A stretch of DNA of 64,000 nt from Areca catechu (taxonomy: Eukaryota; Streptophyta; Magnoliopsida; Arecales; Arecaceae): contig CM038043.1 in assembly GCA_021397845.1 (NCBI GenBank), forward strand, positions 26,349,501 to 26,413,500, written 5' to 3'. Every line of letters starts with the position of its first letter. Position 1 is the stretch's first letter. Of the stretch, positions 1-11,345 are shown piece by piece. Made by a program: the position numbers and the translations under genes. The notes beneath the pieces are model-generated. The model had not been told where the DNA came from and searched no databases. It saw only the letters and a program-made list of their open reading frames with translations.

Positions 1-945
1 AATAAAAATCTATAAAATATGATTGACATCTAGCAACATGTCATACCAACCTAAAAGATAAAGAGTTTATAGAAATTATGAAAATACTCTTCAGTGATAA
101 GTTACCATGCAATTCAATCCTTCAATCTTCTTTTATCCCTAGTAAGCGATGGGTATGGAAAATTATCAAACCCTAATACTTTATTCATTCGAATCTCGAG
201 TTGCTAATGAAGCTTAACCAATGAAAGATTAAAAACCTTTTCTATTATTATCCTATTCATATCAAAAACTTTTTGAGTTATCATTTGATGAGATTATATA
301 GGATAAATACTCTTTACTAGGAGTAATAGATTTCTTGTTGACCTACTCACAACCTTCATACATAATTCACCATATCCATGAAAACCTGTACATGACTAAG
401 TCACGAATGAGTATGAACCAAAACATCGATTCATGTATACAAGATTACATGGTGATCTCGAGTCTAAGAATCACTAGCACAACTTCCACTAAAAGAATCA
501 TCTTTTAACAAGTAAGACTTCCATAAGATGTTCTTATGATGGATCAATTCAGTGAACTCACACTCTGATGAACACCAACATCCTTGTATTAATGTCCCTA
601 CACAAGTGGCCATGATACTAACCACTCTCCATCAAGCATACATAGAATGTGCCAGTCTTTCTAGAAACATCGATTCTCGACTCAATGGTCCTTTAACTAA
701 GAATATTCTAGATTAGGATTTATAAGATCTTAGATCTCACTATTATGAACTTCATCATAACCCTAAATCCATTGCCCTAATTTATAGAATTCATCATAAT
801 CTTAAAATAAAAAGGTATAAGACACAATATATGATGGATCAAAATGCCTTCTATTAATATAATATCATACATGAGTCAAAAAAGTTTTACAAAAAAGTCC
901 TTGTTATAGAAGAAATATGATTGACTTTCAGGGACTATTCTTTCA
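1..945 (-). mobile_element. 3' LTR (partial) of minus-strand copia element
   Basis: Read on the minus strand, the LTR begins at 945 with TGAAAGAATAGTCCC, directly after a purine tract, and runs off the window at position 1. It is homologous along its length to the complete solo LTR at 32886-35339. Both share the order of a 5' TGAAAGAAT start, a block around TCTAGAATATTC, a block around TATGTATGCTTG, and a block around GGTTGTGAGTAGGTCAA. The start style (TGNNAGAA..ATGCCC in relatives) resembles Tork/Angela-type copia LTRs; that lineage name is an inference. The RT and RNase H of the same element lie immediately upstream. Confidence 0.8.
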
Positions 946-957
946 ATCTCTCATTTG
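946..957 (-). promoter_or_regulatory. polypurine tract of the minus-strand copia
   Basis: On the minus strand the 12 bases before the LTR start read CAAATGAGAGAT, a purine-rich tract in the position expected for plus-strand DNA priming. Confidence 0.55.
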
Positions 958-2417
958 TACTAAAGCCAATCATCTTTGTATTTAATTTTTATATAATCTA
1001 AATGGTGATCAAACTACTGTTGAGAAAGGGCCTTAGTGAATGGGTATGCTATATTGTTCTTTATATCTACTCATTCTATAACCACATCTTGTCTTTTAAT
1101 AATTTCATGAATGAGATGAAAGCGCCTTAGGATATGCTTGAACTTTTGATGAGACCTTGGTTCCTTTGCTTGTGAATCAGCTCCAGTGTTATTACAATAA
1201 AGTGGTGCCAATTATTGTATTGTAAAAACTACACCTAACTTTGAGATGAACTTTTTCATCCGGATAGCTTTCTTAGTATCTTCACTAGTAGCTATATATT
1301 CTATCTTAGTGACTGAGTTTGTTATAGTTTGCTGCTTAATACTTTTTCAGCTCATTACATCTCCATACATAATAAAAACATACCCTAATATGGATTTAAT
1401 ATCATTTGGATCTGATTGAAAACTAAAGTCAGTATAGCCTTCTAGTTTTTAATCTAATACTCTATATATTAGAAAAAATCTTTAGTCCTTTTAAGGTACT
1501 TAAGAATATTTTTCATGGCTTTTCAAGGATCCTCATTTGGATCAGCCTGGAATCTACTTGCTTGGTACATGGCATGGCATACATGATTGATCCTACAGCT
1601 AAAGCATAAGGAATCTTACTCATCCTTTATCTTTCTTCAGGTGTCTTGGAGCTATCTTCTTAGAAAGATGTATGCCTTGACTCATAGGCAAGTAACTCCT
1701 TTTACTTTCCTCCATATTAAATATTTTCAATACTAAATCAATGTATCTAGATTAGGATAAGCAAAGCATCCTCTTAGATCTATCTCTATAGATCTCAATA
1801 CCTAGTATATAGGATGCTTCTCCCAAATCATTCAGGAAAACTTTTTAGATAGCCAAGCTTTGATCGATTGCAACATTGGAATATCATTTCCAATGATAAG
1901 TATGTCATCGATATATAATATTAAGAAGACAATGATACTCCCACTTATCTTTTTATACACACATGGTTCATTCATATTTTTGGTGAAACTAAATTTCTTA
2001 ATTGTTTCATCAACTTCTCGATGCTTACTTTAATCCATAAACAAATTGTTTAAGCTTGTATACTTGGTTCGATCTCCCATTTGAGACAAACCCTTCTGGT
2101 TGTGATATATGGACTTCTTCCTCAAGATATCCATTAAGAAAGGTAGTCTTTACATCCATTTGCTAGATTTCATAATCGTAGTATGCAACTATAGCAAGCA
2201 AAATCTTAATGGACTTGAGCATAGCTAATGATAAAAATGTTTCATCATAGTCAATTCCAAGTTGTTGTTTGAAACCTTTTATCACTAGCCTAATCTTAAT
2301 ATAGGTTTTACTTAGCCATCTGCTCCAATCTTCCTTTTGAAGACCTATTTGCACCATATTAGATTTACTCCCTTAAGTGGATCAACCAAGGTCTAAACGT
2401 GGTTGGAATACATCGAG
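958..2417 (-). pseudogene. copia reverse transcriptase and RNase H, 5'-truncated and decayed
   Basis: The minus strand encodes, with frameshifts and stops, the copia RT and RNase H of the element whose LTR follows. The best stretch (2163-2357) carries KGFKQQLGIDYDETF and LLAIVAYYDYEI, a typical copia RT block. Further on, around 1880-1915, the catalytic YIDD box can be read in another frame, and near 1010-1050 the RNase H end motif PFTKALSQQ is visible. Gag, protease and integrase are missing: the coding similarity stops at about 2415, exactly where the LTR-like unit at 2418 begins, so the element was cut there by a later insertion or deletion. Family assignment to copia is firm; the lineage (Tork/Angela-like) is inferred from the LTR. 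Confidence 0.85.
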
Positions 2418-2761
2418 TGATGGGGACATCAGGTTAACCCTAGTTCACTATGGGTCCCTGAATTTTGAGTCCCTTAGCCATTTTTCAAATTTTGTCTTTG
2501 AGTCCAATAATCAAGTCCTGTTGGCCCTTTGAGTCCTATAAGTAGGGCTTGAGTCATTGAAGTCATCTGGAGTCCTGTACTAAGGGTTAAGTCATGAAAA
2601 CCTGGTTATGTCTTATGATTAGGGTTTTCATTCTCTTTGAGTCCTGTAATGAGGGCTTGGCCCATTTAGGCCCAAGTTAGTTCTTTTGAGTCCTGCTTTA
2701 GCCCTTGATATCATTGAGTCTTGTATTCAAAGTTTGATTCATGCCATTAGGTATTCTGGAT

Positions 2762-2930
2762 GAGCCAGCTCGAGCAGACAGGTGTTCTGGACGAGCCGGC
2801 TCGATTTCTCAGTATTCTACTATTGCCAAAACATAGTTTTGGACGAGTCAGCTCGATGTCTCAGTGTTCTGCTATTGCTAGAACATAGTTATAGACGAGC
2901 CAGCTCGAGCAACTTGAGCCAGCTCGGATG
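2762..2930 (+). repeat. array of GAGCCRGCTCG palindromes in LTR U3
   Basis: Five copies of a near-perfect palindrome (GAGCCAGCTCG, GAGCCGGCTCG, GAGTCAGCTCG, GAGCCAGCTCG, GAGCCAGCTCG) lie in about 170 bp, spaced by related filler with TTCTG and AACATAGTT phrases. The cluster ends about 70 bp before the TATA region at 3001. Confidence 0.75.
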
Positions 2931-3000
2931 ACGTGTTTCTGTTTTGTTCTGGGTTGACCCGTGGGGAGTTTTTAAGGGCCATGTTGGGTTTGGCCTAGGG

Positions 3001-3015
3001 TATATAATATATAAA
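3001..3015 (+). promoter_or_regulatory. TATA region of LTR
   Basis: TATATAATATATAAA, in a plausible U3/R position for the LTR-like unit that ends at 3144. Confidence 0.5.
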
Positions 3016-3144
3016 TATGTTCTTTGCTGTAAGCACTATTTTTGAAGGAATAGAACATCCCTTTTCTCCCTAGAAACCCTATCTCTTCTTCCATTTTACT
3101 TCTCATATCCACAAACATTCTTCAACCTGTATCCTACCGCATCA

Positions 3145-3240
3145 TATTATCTCTCAAAGATCATGGTCGCTAGCAAAGGGTTGAACACGCCTTTGGGCAT
3201 TCCGCAGGGCAAGAGAAATATCCTAGATAATTGGTGTTAG
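3145..3240. other. unassigned junction DNA
   Basis: Short stretch between the LTR-like unit and the gag remnant. It holds a weak TTGGTGTTAGAGAGC, which could be a worn primer-binding site complementary to initiator tRNA-Met, but this is not convincing. Nothing else is recognisable. Confidence 0.3.
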
Positions 3241-4330
3241 AGAGCATTTGCCCCCTAACAGGAATGAGATAAACCAATTTTACCAACTAGCTATCAAATC
3301 AATGCCTTGACCACTTTAAGAACCTCTTGACTTAATGCCCATACTATGGGATAGAGACATGGAGGCTATGCCAAATAGTTTACAAGAGATTAGACTCAAA
3401 TTCTAGGACCATGCTAGAGTCCATGTGCCAGGATAAATTCATGTATAATGAATCCAATGAAGCCATCAAAAATGACTAGGGAACTTGAGAGATTCACACC
3501 CTCGAGAGGTGAAATGTATTAAATACCAACTTTTCTAGCTATAGAGGCCAAAATTGCAACTTTAACATATAGATTAAAGGCCTTAAAACTACAGAGACTA
3601 GTTAATGTAAACCAAGTATCTACATCCATGTGCAATGGGTGCAATGCACCAGACCATGTCCTTAAGGAATATCTTTTTCTGATAAACCTAATAAAGAATG
3701 GATATACACAGGTAAATGCTACATACTAGAGACCAATGAACAATCTCTATGCATCCACATATAACCCAGGATGGAAGAATCATCTAAACTTCTCATGGTT
3801 GTAGAGCCCAAATATAGGTGGTCCTAGTTTAACCAGCAAAACCCAAGGCCCAACCCTATGTTAAACAACCCACCAGGCTTCAATAATAATAAAAAGAAAT
3901 TTAGTTCTTTAAAGAAAAGCCTAGAAGCCTTAGCTAAATCTAATAATAACACCAATACTACACTGAGTAATTTTATGCAAACTATGAACCAGCTCCTAAA
4001 TGTTAACACCCAGGCCATGGTCCACTTAGAAATGCAAGTGGGCTAGCTAGCCTCTACCATGAGTGAGTGAGAATGAGGTAGGCTACCTAGCCAACCCGAA
4101 TCTAATCCAAGAAACCAAATTGGCCTACAACCCCAACATAGAAACCAAGTCAACCAAGTGAATGATGTTCACATGTTAAGATCAGAAAAATAAGTGGACA
4201 AAAAGGTTGGTACATTTGATAATAGAGATGACTCATCTACCAAGTCACCTTACAAGCAACCTACCTTATAAACTCAAGCTCTTGAAATTGATAGTATACC
4301 AAGCCAATACCCACAATTCCTAGAGCTCCT
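3241..4330 (+). pseudogene. Athila-like gypsy gag remnant
   Basis: Broken gag-like coding region of a Ty3/gypsy element on the plus strand, with many stops. The clearest evidence is a CCHC zinc knuckle at 3631-3672, CNGCNAPDHVLKEY, in which the last cysteine has become tyrosine. It is followed at about 3740-3800 by a conserved Athila-type phrase resembling YNPGWKNH..FSW, split over frames. A 62-codon open stretch (3858-4046) is rich in Asn and Lys and has no identifiable domain. The 5' LTR and primer-binding site that should precede gag are absent. Family assignment follows from the downstream pol, which is clearly Athila-like. Confidence 0.65.
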
Positions 4331-4399
4331 TTTCTAACCCAACTATGGTCCAATAAACAATCAGAATATCTAGATAAAATGTTAGAGGTGTTTAAGTAG

Positions 4400-5400
4400 G
4401 TCTAGGTGAATATTTTTTTACTAGACATGATCCAGCAAGTGCCAACTTATGCTAAATTTTTAAAAAACCTTTGCACCAAGAAAAGGACCACTAATGTACC
4501 TAAGAGAGCATTTTTGGTAGCAAGTATGAGCTCAAACTTATTGAGTCACATGCTGATAAAATATAAGGATCCAAGTTTTTCAATAATTTCATGTGTTATT
4601 GGAGAAACCCATATTAAAAAGGCCTTGCTAGATTTAAGTACTAGTGTAAATAGTTTGCCTTATTCAATTTATGAGCAACTAGGGTTGGGAAAACTTTAGC
4701 TAATATGGATCACATTGCAATTAGTAGATTGATCCTTTAGGATCCCTATGATAATGCTAGAGGATATTTTAATCATGGTTGGTAATTTTATCTTCCACAT
4801 ATATTTCATCATTTTAGAGACTGAATGAGTTTCAAAATCCAAGGGTCATATCCTAATTATTTAGGAAGATCATTCCTAGCTATTGCTAATACTGAAATTA
4901 ACTACCAAAATGGACTTATGAAGCTATCCTTTGTAAACATAACCATTGAATTAAATATATTTAATCTAGAACAAGACTCCACTTAACATGCTAATATAAA
5001 TGTAATCCAAGACAAAATTTATGAGCCCATTGATATTAGCAATGAGAAAGTCAATCTCGAGTCAAATTTTTGGCTAACCCATGAACTTGAGGATATCGAT
5101 AAAATACCTGTTGATAATAGGATTAGCCAAAGATAGGAGCCTTCCATTGAACCACTCATGAAAATGGCTAAACTATCATCCAAGCCATCAATAGAGAAGG
5201 CACCCAGATTAGAATTAAAATCCTCTCCAAGCACCTTAAGTATGTATATTTAGGTTCAGCAGCAACGTTGCTCATAATTATTGCAAAAAACCTAAATCCT
5301 AAACAAGATGAGGAGTTGCTGGCAGTTTTGAGAGAGAACCAAGAATCAATAGGCTGGACTATGGCAGATATTAAGGCCAAGGAATAAGCCTTTCCATAGT
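4400..5400 (+). pseudogene. Athila-like protease region and protease-RT linker
   Basis: The open stretch 4406-4699 is a gypsy aspartic protease region: it contains IISCVIGETHIKKALLDLST followed by SLPYSIYEQLGLG. In Athila elements the catalytic box is CDLGAS; here it reads LDLSTS, so the active-site context has decayed. Further downstream (about 5180-5380), in broken frames, is the linker seen before RT in this family: PSIEKAPRLELKSSPSTL, then QESIGWTMADIKAKE. The element could not make an active protease. Confidence 0.75.
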
Positions 5401-5959
5401 TCAACACATGATACACCTAGAGAAAGAGGCCAAACTAACTAGAGATGCCCAAAGAAGACTCTATCTAGCTATAAAAGATATAGTCAAGAAAGAAATTCTT
5501 AAATTACTTGGTAGTGGAATTATTATCTCATCTTTGATAGCTCTTGGGTAAGCCCTGCACAAGTAGTACCCAAAAAGTCTGAGATAATAGTGGTCCAGAA
5601 TGAGGCAAACAAACTTATCCCAACAAGGATCCAAACAGGGTGGAGGGTTTGTATAGATTATAAGAAACTAAACATGACAACAAGAAAAGATCACTTCTTT
5701 TTGCCATTTATTGACCAAATATTAAAGGAATTAGCCAAACAAGAGTTTTAATATTTTCTTGATGGATACTCTGCTATAACTAGATCCCCATAGCCCCTGA
5801 AGATCAAGAAAAAATTATATTCACCTATCCATTCAGAATCTTTGCTTATAGGTGCATGCCCTTTGGGTTATATAATGCACAAGTAAACTTCCTCAGGGAT
5901 GCAAGATCAACATTTTTTTTGATATAGTTGAAGGATTTTTAAAAATTTTCATGGATGAC
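5401..5959 (+). pseudogene. Athila-like reverse transcriptase, N-terminal part
   Basis: Gypsy RT with frameshifts. Readable blocks in order are SPAQVVPKKS, NELIPTRIQTGWRVCIDYRK, LPFIDQILKELA, FLDGYSGYNQIPIAPEDQEK and RCMPFGLYNA. The reading ends with FMDD at 5949-5959, the catalytic YxDD-type box. There it is broken by the LTR dimer whose target duplication ATGAC overlaps the Met-Asp-Asp codons. The remainder of RT resumes at 9259 in the same order, so this was one gene before the insertion. Confidence 0.88.
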
Positions 5960-7417
5960 TGATGCAGGATGAAAGATGCAAAACTAAATCTAACAATCCT
6001 ATGATTAATTATCTTTAATTAAGCAGAGATTAATTTCTATAATTTTTTTGAAATAAGACTCAAAGTATTAGATGAACTCAACTAGTCAACTAGTTACGTT
6101 ACCCACAATGTAAATCAATCAAAACTAATTAAGAAACATGACTTGATGATTGAGAAATCACCTAAACTAGGGTTTTTGCTTTCAAAGAATTAGAGCTAAA
6201 GAGTTGAGGAGGGGTTTTATTTACCAACGAAGATTCACAACGTTCTTGATGTCGATCAATTTCAGCACTCTAGGATTCGTGATAGAACTTCAAGATTATC
6301 ATTCTCTGGGCTCCGATCTTCAACAAGGTTGGTTCCAAAACAAAGATAACTTTCACTTCAGATTTTGATCACCTAAAATCAGTCACAAGAAAATAATTAG
6401 TAGGCATGGAAAGATAGAAAAGATTGGAAGGAAAGGAAGAAGAAAGGTTGATTGAAAGGTGGAGTTAGGGTTTTGGATGGTTGGATGGATAGATAGGGCT
6501 CATGCCCAAGGACCTCGCACCCTCTCCCTCATGGAGTTCGATGCTCTCACAGCAAAGGATTGAAGAGAAAACTCTCAATTTATTTTATAAAAACTTGAAT
6601 GATTACAAGGGGTCTAATGGGGGTATTTATAGATCATAAAAAAGAATCGTAAGGGTTACAAATGCCTGAGTTCTTATTGGAAGGGCAAGAACTCTATGGA
6701 ATTGGCTTCCCTTGGGCATCAAAGACTCTTGAACTCCCTCTTGGCATCTGGATTTCTTGGGCTTCATCCATCTGGGCGACAACAAGTGATAGCTTCATCA
6801 GGTTGGGCAACAAGAATGAGGATGAAGTGGGCGACAAGACTCCTTGATGATGAGTTGATGATGGGCAGCCAAGATAACTTCTTGATTGGCCATGAAAGAT
6901 GGATTCTTGAGTTTGGATGATGAGGGGCTCTTGTATTTATAGGACTCTTCAATTTGGATAAATAGAATTCTTGAATTCTTGCAAGACTCTTAAGATCTTG
7001 ATTTCTTGAGTTCTTGATACATGAAACCCCTTAAACTTGGCTTCTAGAATTGGCGCCCAACTTTGAATCCTTGTGGCCGACCAGGACATGTGGGATGATG
7101 AGGTGGCATGGCATGATGACATGGCATGTGACATGGCATGGTGACGTGGCATGTGACATGGCATGGGGTGTCCAAGATGATGATATGGTGTGTGGTGATG
7201 TCCAAGATGATGTGGCGCCATGAATTGGGTCCCCTCTTGGCTTGCAATCTTGTAATCTTGGTCAAGATCCTAACTAGTTACAGGACTCAATTGAAACCAA
7301 CTAATTAAAGGACTCAATTGAATTGATTTCAAATCCACTTGATCAAATTGAACCAATTGATCAAAGACATAACTAACCCTCAATCACAAGGCAAAACAAC
7401 TCAACAAAAATTGACTA

Positions 7418-7469
<52 letters not shown>

Positions 7470-7613
7470 TCTCAATTAGGGTTTTGGAGTTCATTCATAG
7501 GTTTAGGCTTGTACAAAACTCAACTGAAATTGGGATTTAGGGCTTAGTCACAGGTGATCCACAAAGATGTGGGATTGACCTATCATTTCTTTCTGGTCCT
7601 GGTGTCTGCACCA
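5960..7613 (-). repeat. LTR copy 1 of the dimer
   Basis: 1654 bp, TGATGCAGG ... TCTGCACCA. It is nearly identical by eye to copy 2 except for scattered substitutions and a long (TA)n tract at 7422-7467 that is much shorter in copy 2. In element orientation this is the 3' LTR. Confidence 0.88.
7422..7467. repeat. (TA)n microsatellite
   Basis: About 23 TA units inside LTR copy 1. The matching place in copy 2 (about 9099-9111) has only a few units, so the tract expanded after the two LTRs formed. Confidence 0.95.
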
Positions 7614-7614
7614 A

Positions 7615-9258
7615 TGATGCGGGATGAAAAATACAAAACTAAATCTAACAATCCTATGGTTAATTATCTTTAATTAAGCAGAGATTAATTTTTATAATTT
7701 TTTGAAATAAGACTCAAAGTATTAGATGAACTCAACTAGTCAACTAGTTATGTTACCCACAATGTAAATCAATCAAAACTAATTAAGAAACAGGACTTGA
7801 TGATTGAGAAATCACCTAAACTAGGGTTCTTGCTTTCAAAGAATTAGAGCTAAAGAGTTAAGGAGGGGTTTATTTACCAACGAAGATTCACAGTGTTCTT
7901 GATGTTGATTGATTTTAGCACTCTAGGATTCATGATAGAACTTCAAGATTATCGTTCTTCAGGCTCTGATCTTCAACGAGGTTGGTTCCAAAGCAAAGAT
8001 AACCTTCACTTCAAATCTTGATCACCTGAAATCAGTCACAAGAAAAAAATTAGGAGGCATAGAAAGATAGAAAAGATTGGAAGGAAAGGAAGAAGAAAGG
8101 TTGATTGAAAGATGGAGTTAGGGTTTTGGATGGTTAGATGGATAGATAGGCATCACGCCCAAGGACCTCATGCCCTCTCCCTCATGGAGTTTGATGCTCT
8201 CACAGCAAATAAATTGAAGAGAAAACTCTCAATTTATTTCATAAAAACTTGAATGATTATAAGGGATCTAATGGGGGTATTTATAGACCACAAACAAAAA
8301 TCGTAAGGGTTACAAATGCTTGAGTTCTTGTTGGAAGGGCAAAAACTCTATGGAATTGTTTTCCCTTAGGCATCAAAGACTCTTGAACTCCCTCTTGGCA
8401 TCTTGGACTCTTGGCATCTGGATTTCTTGGGCTTCATCCATCTGGGCGACAACAAGTGATGGCTTCATCAGGTTGGGCGACAAGAATGAGATGAAGTGGG
8501 CGACAAGACTCCTTGATGATGAGTTGATGATGGGCAGCCAAGATGACTTCTTGATTGGTCATGAAAGATGGATTCTTGAGTTTAGATGATGAGGGGCTCT
8601 TGTATTTATAGGACTCTTCAATTTGGATAAAGAGAATTCTTGAATTCTTGCAAGATTCTCGAGTTCTTGATTTCTTGAATTCTTGATACATGAAACCCCT
8701 TGAACTTGGCTTCTAGAATTGGCGCCCAACTTTGAATCCTTGTGGCTGACCAAGACATATGAGATGATGAGGTGGCATGGAATGATGACGTGGCATGTGA
8801 CATGGCATGGTGACGTGGCATGTGACATGGCATGGGGTGTCCAAGATGATGATGTGGTGTGTGGTGATGTCCAAGATGATGTGGCACCATGAATTGGGTC
8901 CCCTCTTGGCTTGCAATCTTGTAATCTTGATCAAGATCCTAACTAATTACAGGACTCAATTGAAACCAACTAACTAATTAAAGGACTCAATTGAACTGAT
9001 TTCAAATCCACTTGATCAAATTGAACCAATTTTGATCGAAGACATAACTAACCCTCAATCACAAAGCAAAACAACTCAAAATAAAAATTAACTAGGTTTA
9101 TATATATATACAGGTCTCTATTGGGGTTTTGGGGTTTATTCACAAGTTTAGGCTTGTATAGGACTCAACTGAAATTGGGGTTTATGGCTTAGTCACAGGT
9201 GATCCACAAGGATGTGGGATTGACCTGTTATTTCTTTCTAGCCTCGATGTCTGCACTA
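7615..9258 (-). repeat. LTR copy 2 of the dimer
   Basis: 1644 bp, TGATGCGGG ... TCTGCACTA. The last CCA has become CTA. In element orientation this is the 5' LTR. Confidence 0.88.
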
Positions 9259-10034
9259 ATGACTTTTCATCTTTGGCCCTACTTTCTTTGAATGTTTAGA
9301 ACATCTAAAACTAGTCCTAGAAAGATATAAGAAAAAGCACTTAGTTCTCAATTGAAAAAAATATCAATTCATGATTAAAGCAGGTATAGTTCTTGACCAT
9401 GTAGATTCTAAAATGAAAATTAAAGTAGACAAGGCTAAAGTAGACCTAATTGCGAGTCTTCCACCATCCAAGTTTGTTAAGGAAATCCATTCATTTTAGG
9501 ATATGCTAAATTTTATAAAAGGTTCATATCTAATTTTAGTAAATTAGCTCATCCGTTAACAAATTTATTAGCAAAAAAATAAAATTTGAGTTTACTCATG
9601 AATTTCTAAAGTCTTTTGAGTTCCTTAAGAAGATACTCATTTCAGCTCCCATCATTCACCCACCTATCTAGACTGAACCTTTTGAATTCATGTGTAATGC
9701 ATCCGATCATATTGTGGGCATTATCTTAAGTCAAAGGATTGATAAGCTGCCAAGAGTTATTTACTATACCAGTAAAACCTTAAATGATGTGCGGCTTAAT
9801 TACACTACCGTGAAAAAAGAGTTCCTAGCCATTATCTTTTTCCTAAAAAAATTCAGGTCCTGTATGGTTGGGTTCCACACCATTGTATATGCTGGCCACT
9901 TAGCTATTAGACATCTCCTAGCAAAGAAAGATGCCAAGGCATATTTGATCCGATGGATCTTGCTCCTTCAGGAATTTGATTTAAATCATGGACAAGAAAG
10001 AAAAAAAAATGTAGTAGCTAATCACTTGTCCTGA
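9259..10034 (+). pseudogene. Athila-like RT C-terminal part and RNase H
   Basis: Coding similarity resumes right after the LTR dimer, completing the RT thumb and connection regions in broken frames (about 9264-9680). An open stretch at 9690-10034 encodes RNase H: CNASDHIVGIILSQR, VIYYTSKTLNDVRLNYTTV, KEFLAIIFFLKKF, then RHLLAKKDAKAYLIRWILLL and VVANHLS. The first catalytic Asp position (CDASD in relatives) reads CNASD, so one acidic residue is lost. The final VADHLS box reads VANHLS, another lost acidic residue. The domain is therefore inactive even though its frame is open. Confidence 0.87.
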
Positions 10035-11345
10035 ATCATAGTTGCAACATCTAGTGAACCACCTATCAATTAATTTTTCTTGATAAACAACTCATGTCCA
10101 TGTCTACTAAATCTTGGTATGATGATATTGTTAATTATTTAGCCATTGGTAAAATTCTTTCTCACTAGACCACTCAGGACAAGCACTAATTCATTGCCCA
10201 AGTAAAGTACTTCATTTGAGATGATCCATATCTATTCAAATAATATCCTGATCAGATCATTAGAAGGTGTGTCCTAGATAATGAGGTTAGAGATATTTTA
10301 TCATTCTATTATGACTAGGTATATGGTGGTCACTTTACATCTAAGAAGATAGCTGCAAAAGTCCTCTAATATGGGTTTTATTGGTCCAATTTATTTAGAG
10401 ATGCACACGAGTACTGTAGAAGTTCTGCTCAGTGCTAACAAATGAGCCGGATCACCAAGAGAGACATGATGCCACTCAATTCAATCTTGGTGATTGAAAT
10501 TTTTAATGTTTAGGAGATCAATTTTGTAGGACCATTTCCAAACTCCTATGGAAATGAATATATTTTAGTATCTATCAATTATATATTTAAATGGGTTGAA
10601 GCTATTCTATGTAGATCTATAGATAGTAAAGTGGTCATAAAACTTCTTAGAAAATATTCTCTCCCATTTTGGTACTCCTAAAGTAATTATTAGTGATTGT
10701 GGGATACACTTTTGCAACCAACTCTTTACAACATTAATGAAGAAATATAATTGCATCCACAAGTTGGCCACACCTTATCACCATCAAACTAATGGGCAAG
10801 TAGAAGTGTCTAACAGATAAATCAAACAAATCTTGGAGAAAGCATTTAATGCCAATAGAAAATATTGATATTTGAAATTAATAGATGCACTATGGGCATA
10901 CCGCACTGTATTCAAGACCAACCTAGAAATATCTTCCTATAGGAATGTACTTAGAAAACCATGCTACTTGCTTGATGAGCCAGAACACAAAGTCATGTGG
11001 GCTATCAAGAAATTAAACATGGACTTAGACATAGCCAGAAACTATAGGAAGCTTCAAATTAATGAATTAAAAGAACTTAAAAATGAAGCGTATGAGAATG
11101 CCAGGGTGTACAAGGAATGAACAAAAGTATTCATGATCAAGTAATTTATGAGAAAATCTTTTACTCTTGGACAACAAGTTCTCTTATACAATTCTAGATT
11201 ATACCTACTCCCTGGAAAGCTTAGATCTAGATGAATAGGATTATTCTTAGTTAAAGAAGTTTTCTAGCATGGGGCTATAGGAATCGAAAATCCAAGCAAC
11301 GGTATAGTATTTAAACTTAACGATCAATGATTAAAACCATTATCA
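10035..11345 (+). pseudogene. Athila-like integrase
   Basis: Gypsy integrase in several frames. Readable parts are YGGHFTSKKIAAKV (with one shift), a worn HHCC zinc finger near 10410-10450, the core INFVGPFPNSYGNEYILVS, VIISDCG (the usual DNG has become DCG), TPYHHQTNGQVEVSN with the catalytic Glu, and LIDALWAYRTVFKTN. An open stretch (10872-11120) follows with the C-terminal region. The tail (11150-11330) has GQQVLLYNSRLYLLPGKLRS and KPLS, as in Athila-type integrases. Pol ends near 11345. Confidence 0.87.

Larger units (their letters stand above)
2418..3144 (+). mobile_element. solo-LTR-like unit with palindrome array
   Basis: The unit starts TGATGGGGACATCAGG and ends CTACCGCATCA, matching the termini of the solo LTR at 58462-59899 (TGGTGGGGACACCAG ... 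TTCCGCATCA). It shares that LTR's repeated GAGTCC/GAGTCCTG phrases. A TATA region (TATATAATATATAAA) starts at 3001. No 5-bp duplication flanks it (TCGAG before, TATTA after) and no primer-binding site follows. It is therefore either a solo LTR that lost its TSD by deletion or a truncated 5' LTR. It separates the minus-strand copia from the Athila-like gag. Confidence 0.6.
5955..9263 (-). mobile_element. tandem LTR dimer inserted in Athila RT
   Basis: Two copies of one LTR lie head to tail (5960-7613 and 7615-9258) with a single A between them. The pair is flanked by a perfect ATGAC duplication (5955-5959 and 9259-9263). Each copy starts TGATGC(A/G)GGATG and ends GTCTGCAC(C/T)A on the plus strand. 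The element runs on the minus strand: CTATAAATACCCC, a good TATA box, reads on that strand. The related copy at 46877-48699 carries an initiator-Met primer-binding site next to the equivalent end. No gag or pol remains, so the whole internal domain is gone. Short ORFs inside, including His-rich ones on the minus strand near 7000-7260 and 8620-8930, come from GACATGGCATG repeats and occur in both copies. Confidence 0.88.

Noticed and set aside
6949..8934. His/Met-rich minus-strand ORFs (two similar sets) as metal-binding proteins
   Set aside because: They come from GACATGGCATG simple repeats present in both LTR copies of the dimer and have no flanking gene structure.
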